Assembly: GCA_964500445.1 (NCBI GenBank)
Contig: CAZCOG010000024.1
Coordinates: 1-64,000, forward strand
Reading direction: 5' to 3'
DNA length: 64,000 nucleotides
From: Persicitalea sp964500445
GTDB lineage: Bacteria; Bacteroidota; Bacteroidia; Cytophagales; Spirosomataceae
Part shown: positions 63,710 through 64,000 of the stretch, piece after piece
Layout: every line of letters begins with the position of its first letter
Numbering within the stretch: position 1 is the stretch's first letter
Translations under genes and position numbers: made by a program
Notes under the pieces: model-generated
Database searches by the model: none
What the model was told of the DNA's origin: nothing
What the model saw: the letters and a program-made list of their open reading frames with translations, nothing else

Positions 63710-63982
63710 ATGGACCTCAGAATCAGACCCTGGCAGATGTCCGATTTGGAAAACTTGGTGAAATACGCAAACAATCCAAATGTCGCCCAAAACCTGACGG
63801 ACCGATTTCCTCACCCATATACCGATGGTGACGGAGAGGCCTTCCTGAAATTCGTAATTATGGAAAACCCCATCCAAACATTTGCCATCGAAGCGGCGGG
63901 GGAAGCCATTGGCGCAATCGGGATACATCCGCAGGCTGACATTTACAAGAAGAACGCCGAGCTTGGTTACTGGCTGGGCTAG
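63710..63982 (+). CDS. GNAT acetyltransferase, cut by an in-frame TAG and the window end
   Basis: The 90-residue open frame starts MDLRIRPWQMSDLENLVKYANNPNVAQNL and carries the RimJ/RimL-like GNAT pattern FAIEAAGEAIGAIGIHP and KNAELGYWLG. In relatives the last motif continues with Glu and then a WGRG acetyl-CoA-binding segment. Here a TAG replaces the Glu codon and the same frame goes on as CFWGRG up to the window end, so a single base change (GAG to TAG) probably interrupts an otherwise normal gene. Sequencing error is possible. Confidence 0.8.
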   Translation: MDLRIRPWQMSDLENLVKYANNPNVAQNLTDRFPHPYTDGDGEAFLKFVIMENPIQTFAIEAAGEAIGAIGIHPQADIYKKNAELGYWLG

Positions 63983-64000
63983 TGCTTTTGGGGGCGAGGT

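Noticed and set aside
63472..63928. Minus-strand open frames over the GNAT gene
   Set aside because: They overlap a recognisable GNAT sequence on the other strand and have no motifs of their own.

Overview
The window comes from a Bacteroidota genome, most likely Cytophagales (a Spirosomataceae/Dyadobacter-like relative; inference). The signs are a SusC/SusD pair followed by an FG-GAP/UnbV lipoprotein, many short lipoproteins, -7 boxes of the TAnnTTTG type, a PurL of the long bacterial form, and a Kdp operon with a porin and a split KdpD. There is one run of 10 N (11202-11211), so this is a draft or scaffolded assembly.

Layout. 58-744 is an exported beta-rich protein. 745-3333 is a low-gene, AT-rich stretch holding one remarkable gene: a truncated TnpB/Cas12-like protein whose RuvC catalytic residues appear lost, followed by a hairpin-rich segment ending in a terminator. 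3378-9644 is a TetR repressor and a three-gene RND efflux operon, with the same 19-bp palindrome in front of both units. 9977-11937 is an AraC regulator and an MDR-family oxidoreductase crossed by the N gap. 12274-22243 (minus strand) is a potassium-uptake locus: NtrC-type response regulator, then kdpF-A-B-C, porin, KdpD sensor part, separate histidine kinase. 22666-29291 holds secreted or exported enzymes (PQQ-type sugar dehydrogenase, Tat-exported phospholipase C), a tiny secreted protein, and a 1.4-kb gene-free segment with an iterated hairpin. 29735-31343 is an accessory spot with an AbiGi-like phage-defence gene near tRNA-Ser. 31503-43568 is purL, small exported proteins, a membrane/HEAT/cNMP-binding fusion, a broken CotH/LTD-type gene, an intradiol-dioxygenase-like lipoprotein, a LytTR regulator and an M28 peptidase. 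44118-52978 is the SusC/SusD/FG-GAP outer-membrane uptake cluster. 53072-60589 includes a methyltransferase, a DUF4212/sodium symporter pair and acetyl-CoA synthetase (acetate uptake and activation), with a PIN toxin-antitoxin pair set between them. The end carries a sugar isomerase-like protein, DUF3140, an M48 protease and an interrupted GNAT.

The best candidate for an undescribed system is the nuclease-dead, C-terminally truncated TnpB/Cas12-like gene at 1517-2620 with its downstream structured segment. It has no transposase or CRISPR array beside it, which fits a domesticated RNA-guided DNA-binding protein (TldR-like) rather than a mobile element. The second candidate is the repeated hairpin array at 27541-28047. 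A genome-style signature is also visible: the 8-mer AAAGTACC/GGTACTTT recurs far more often than chance.
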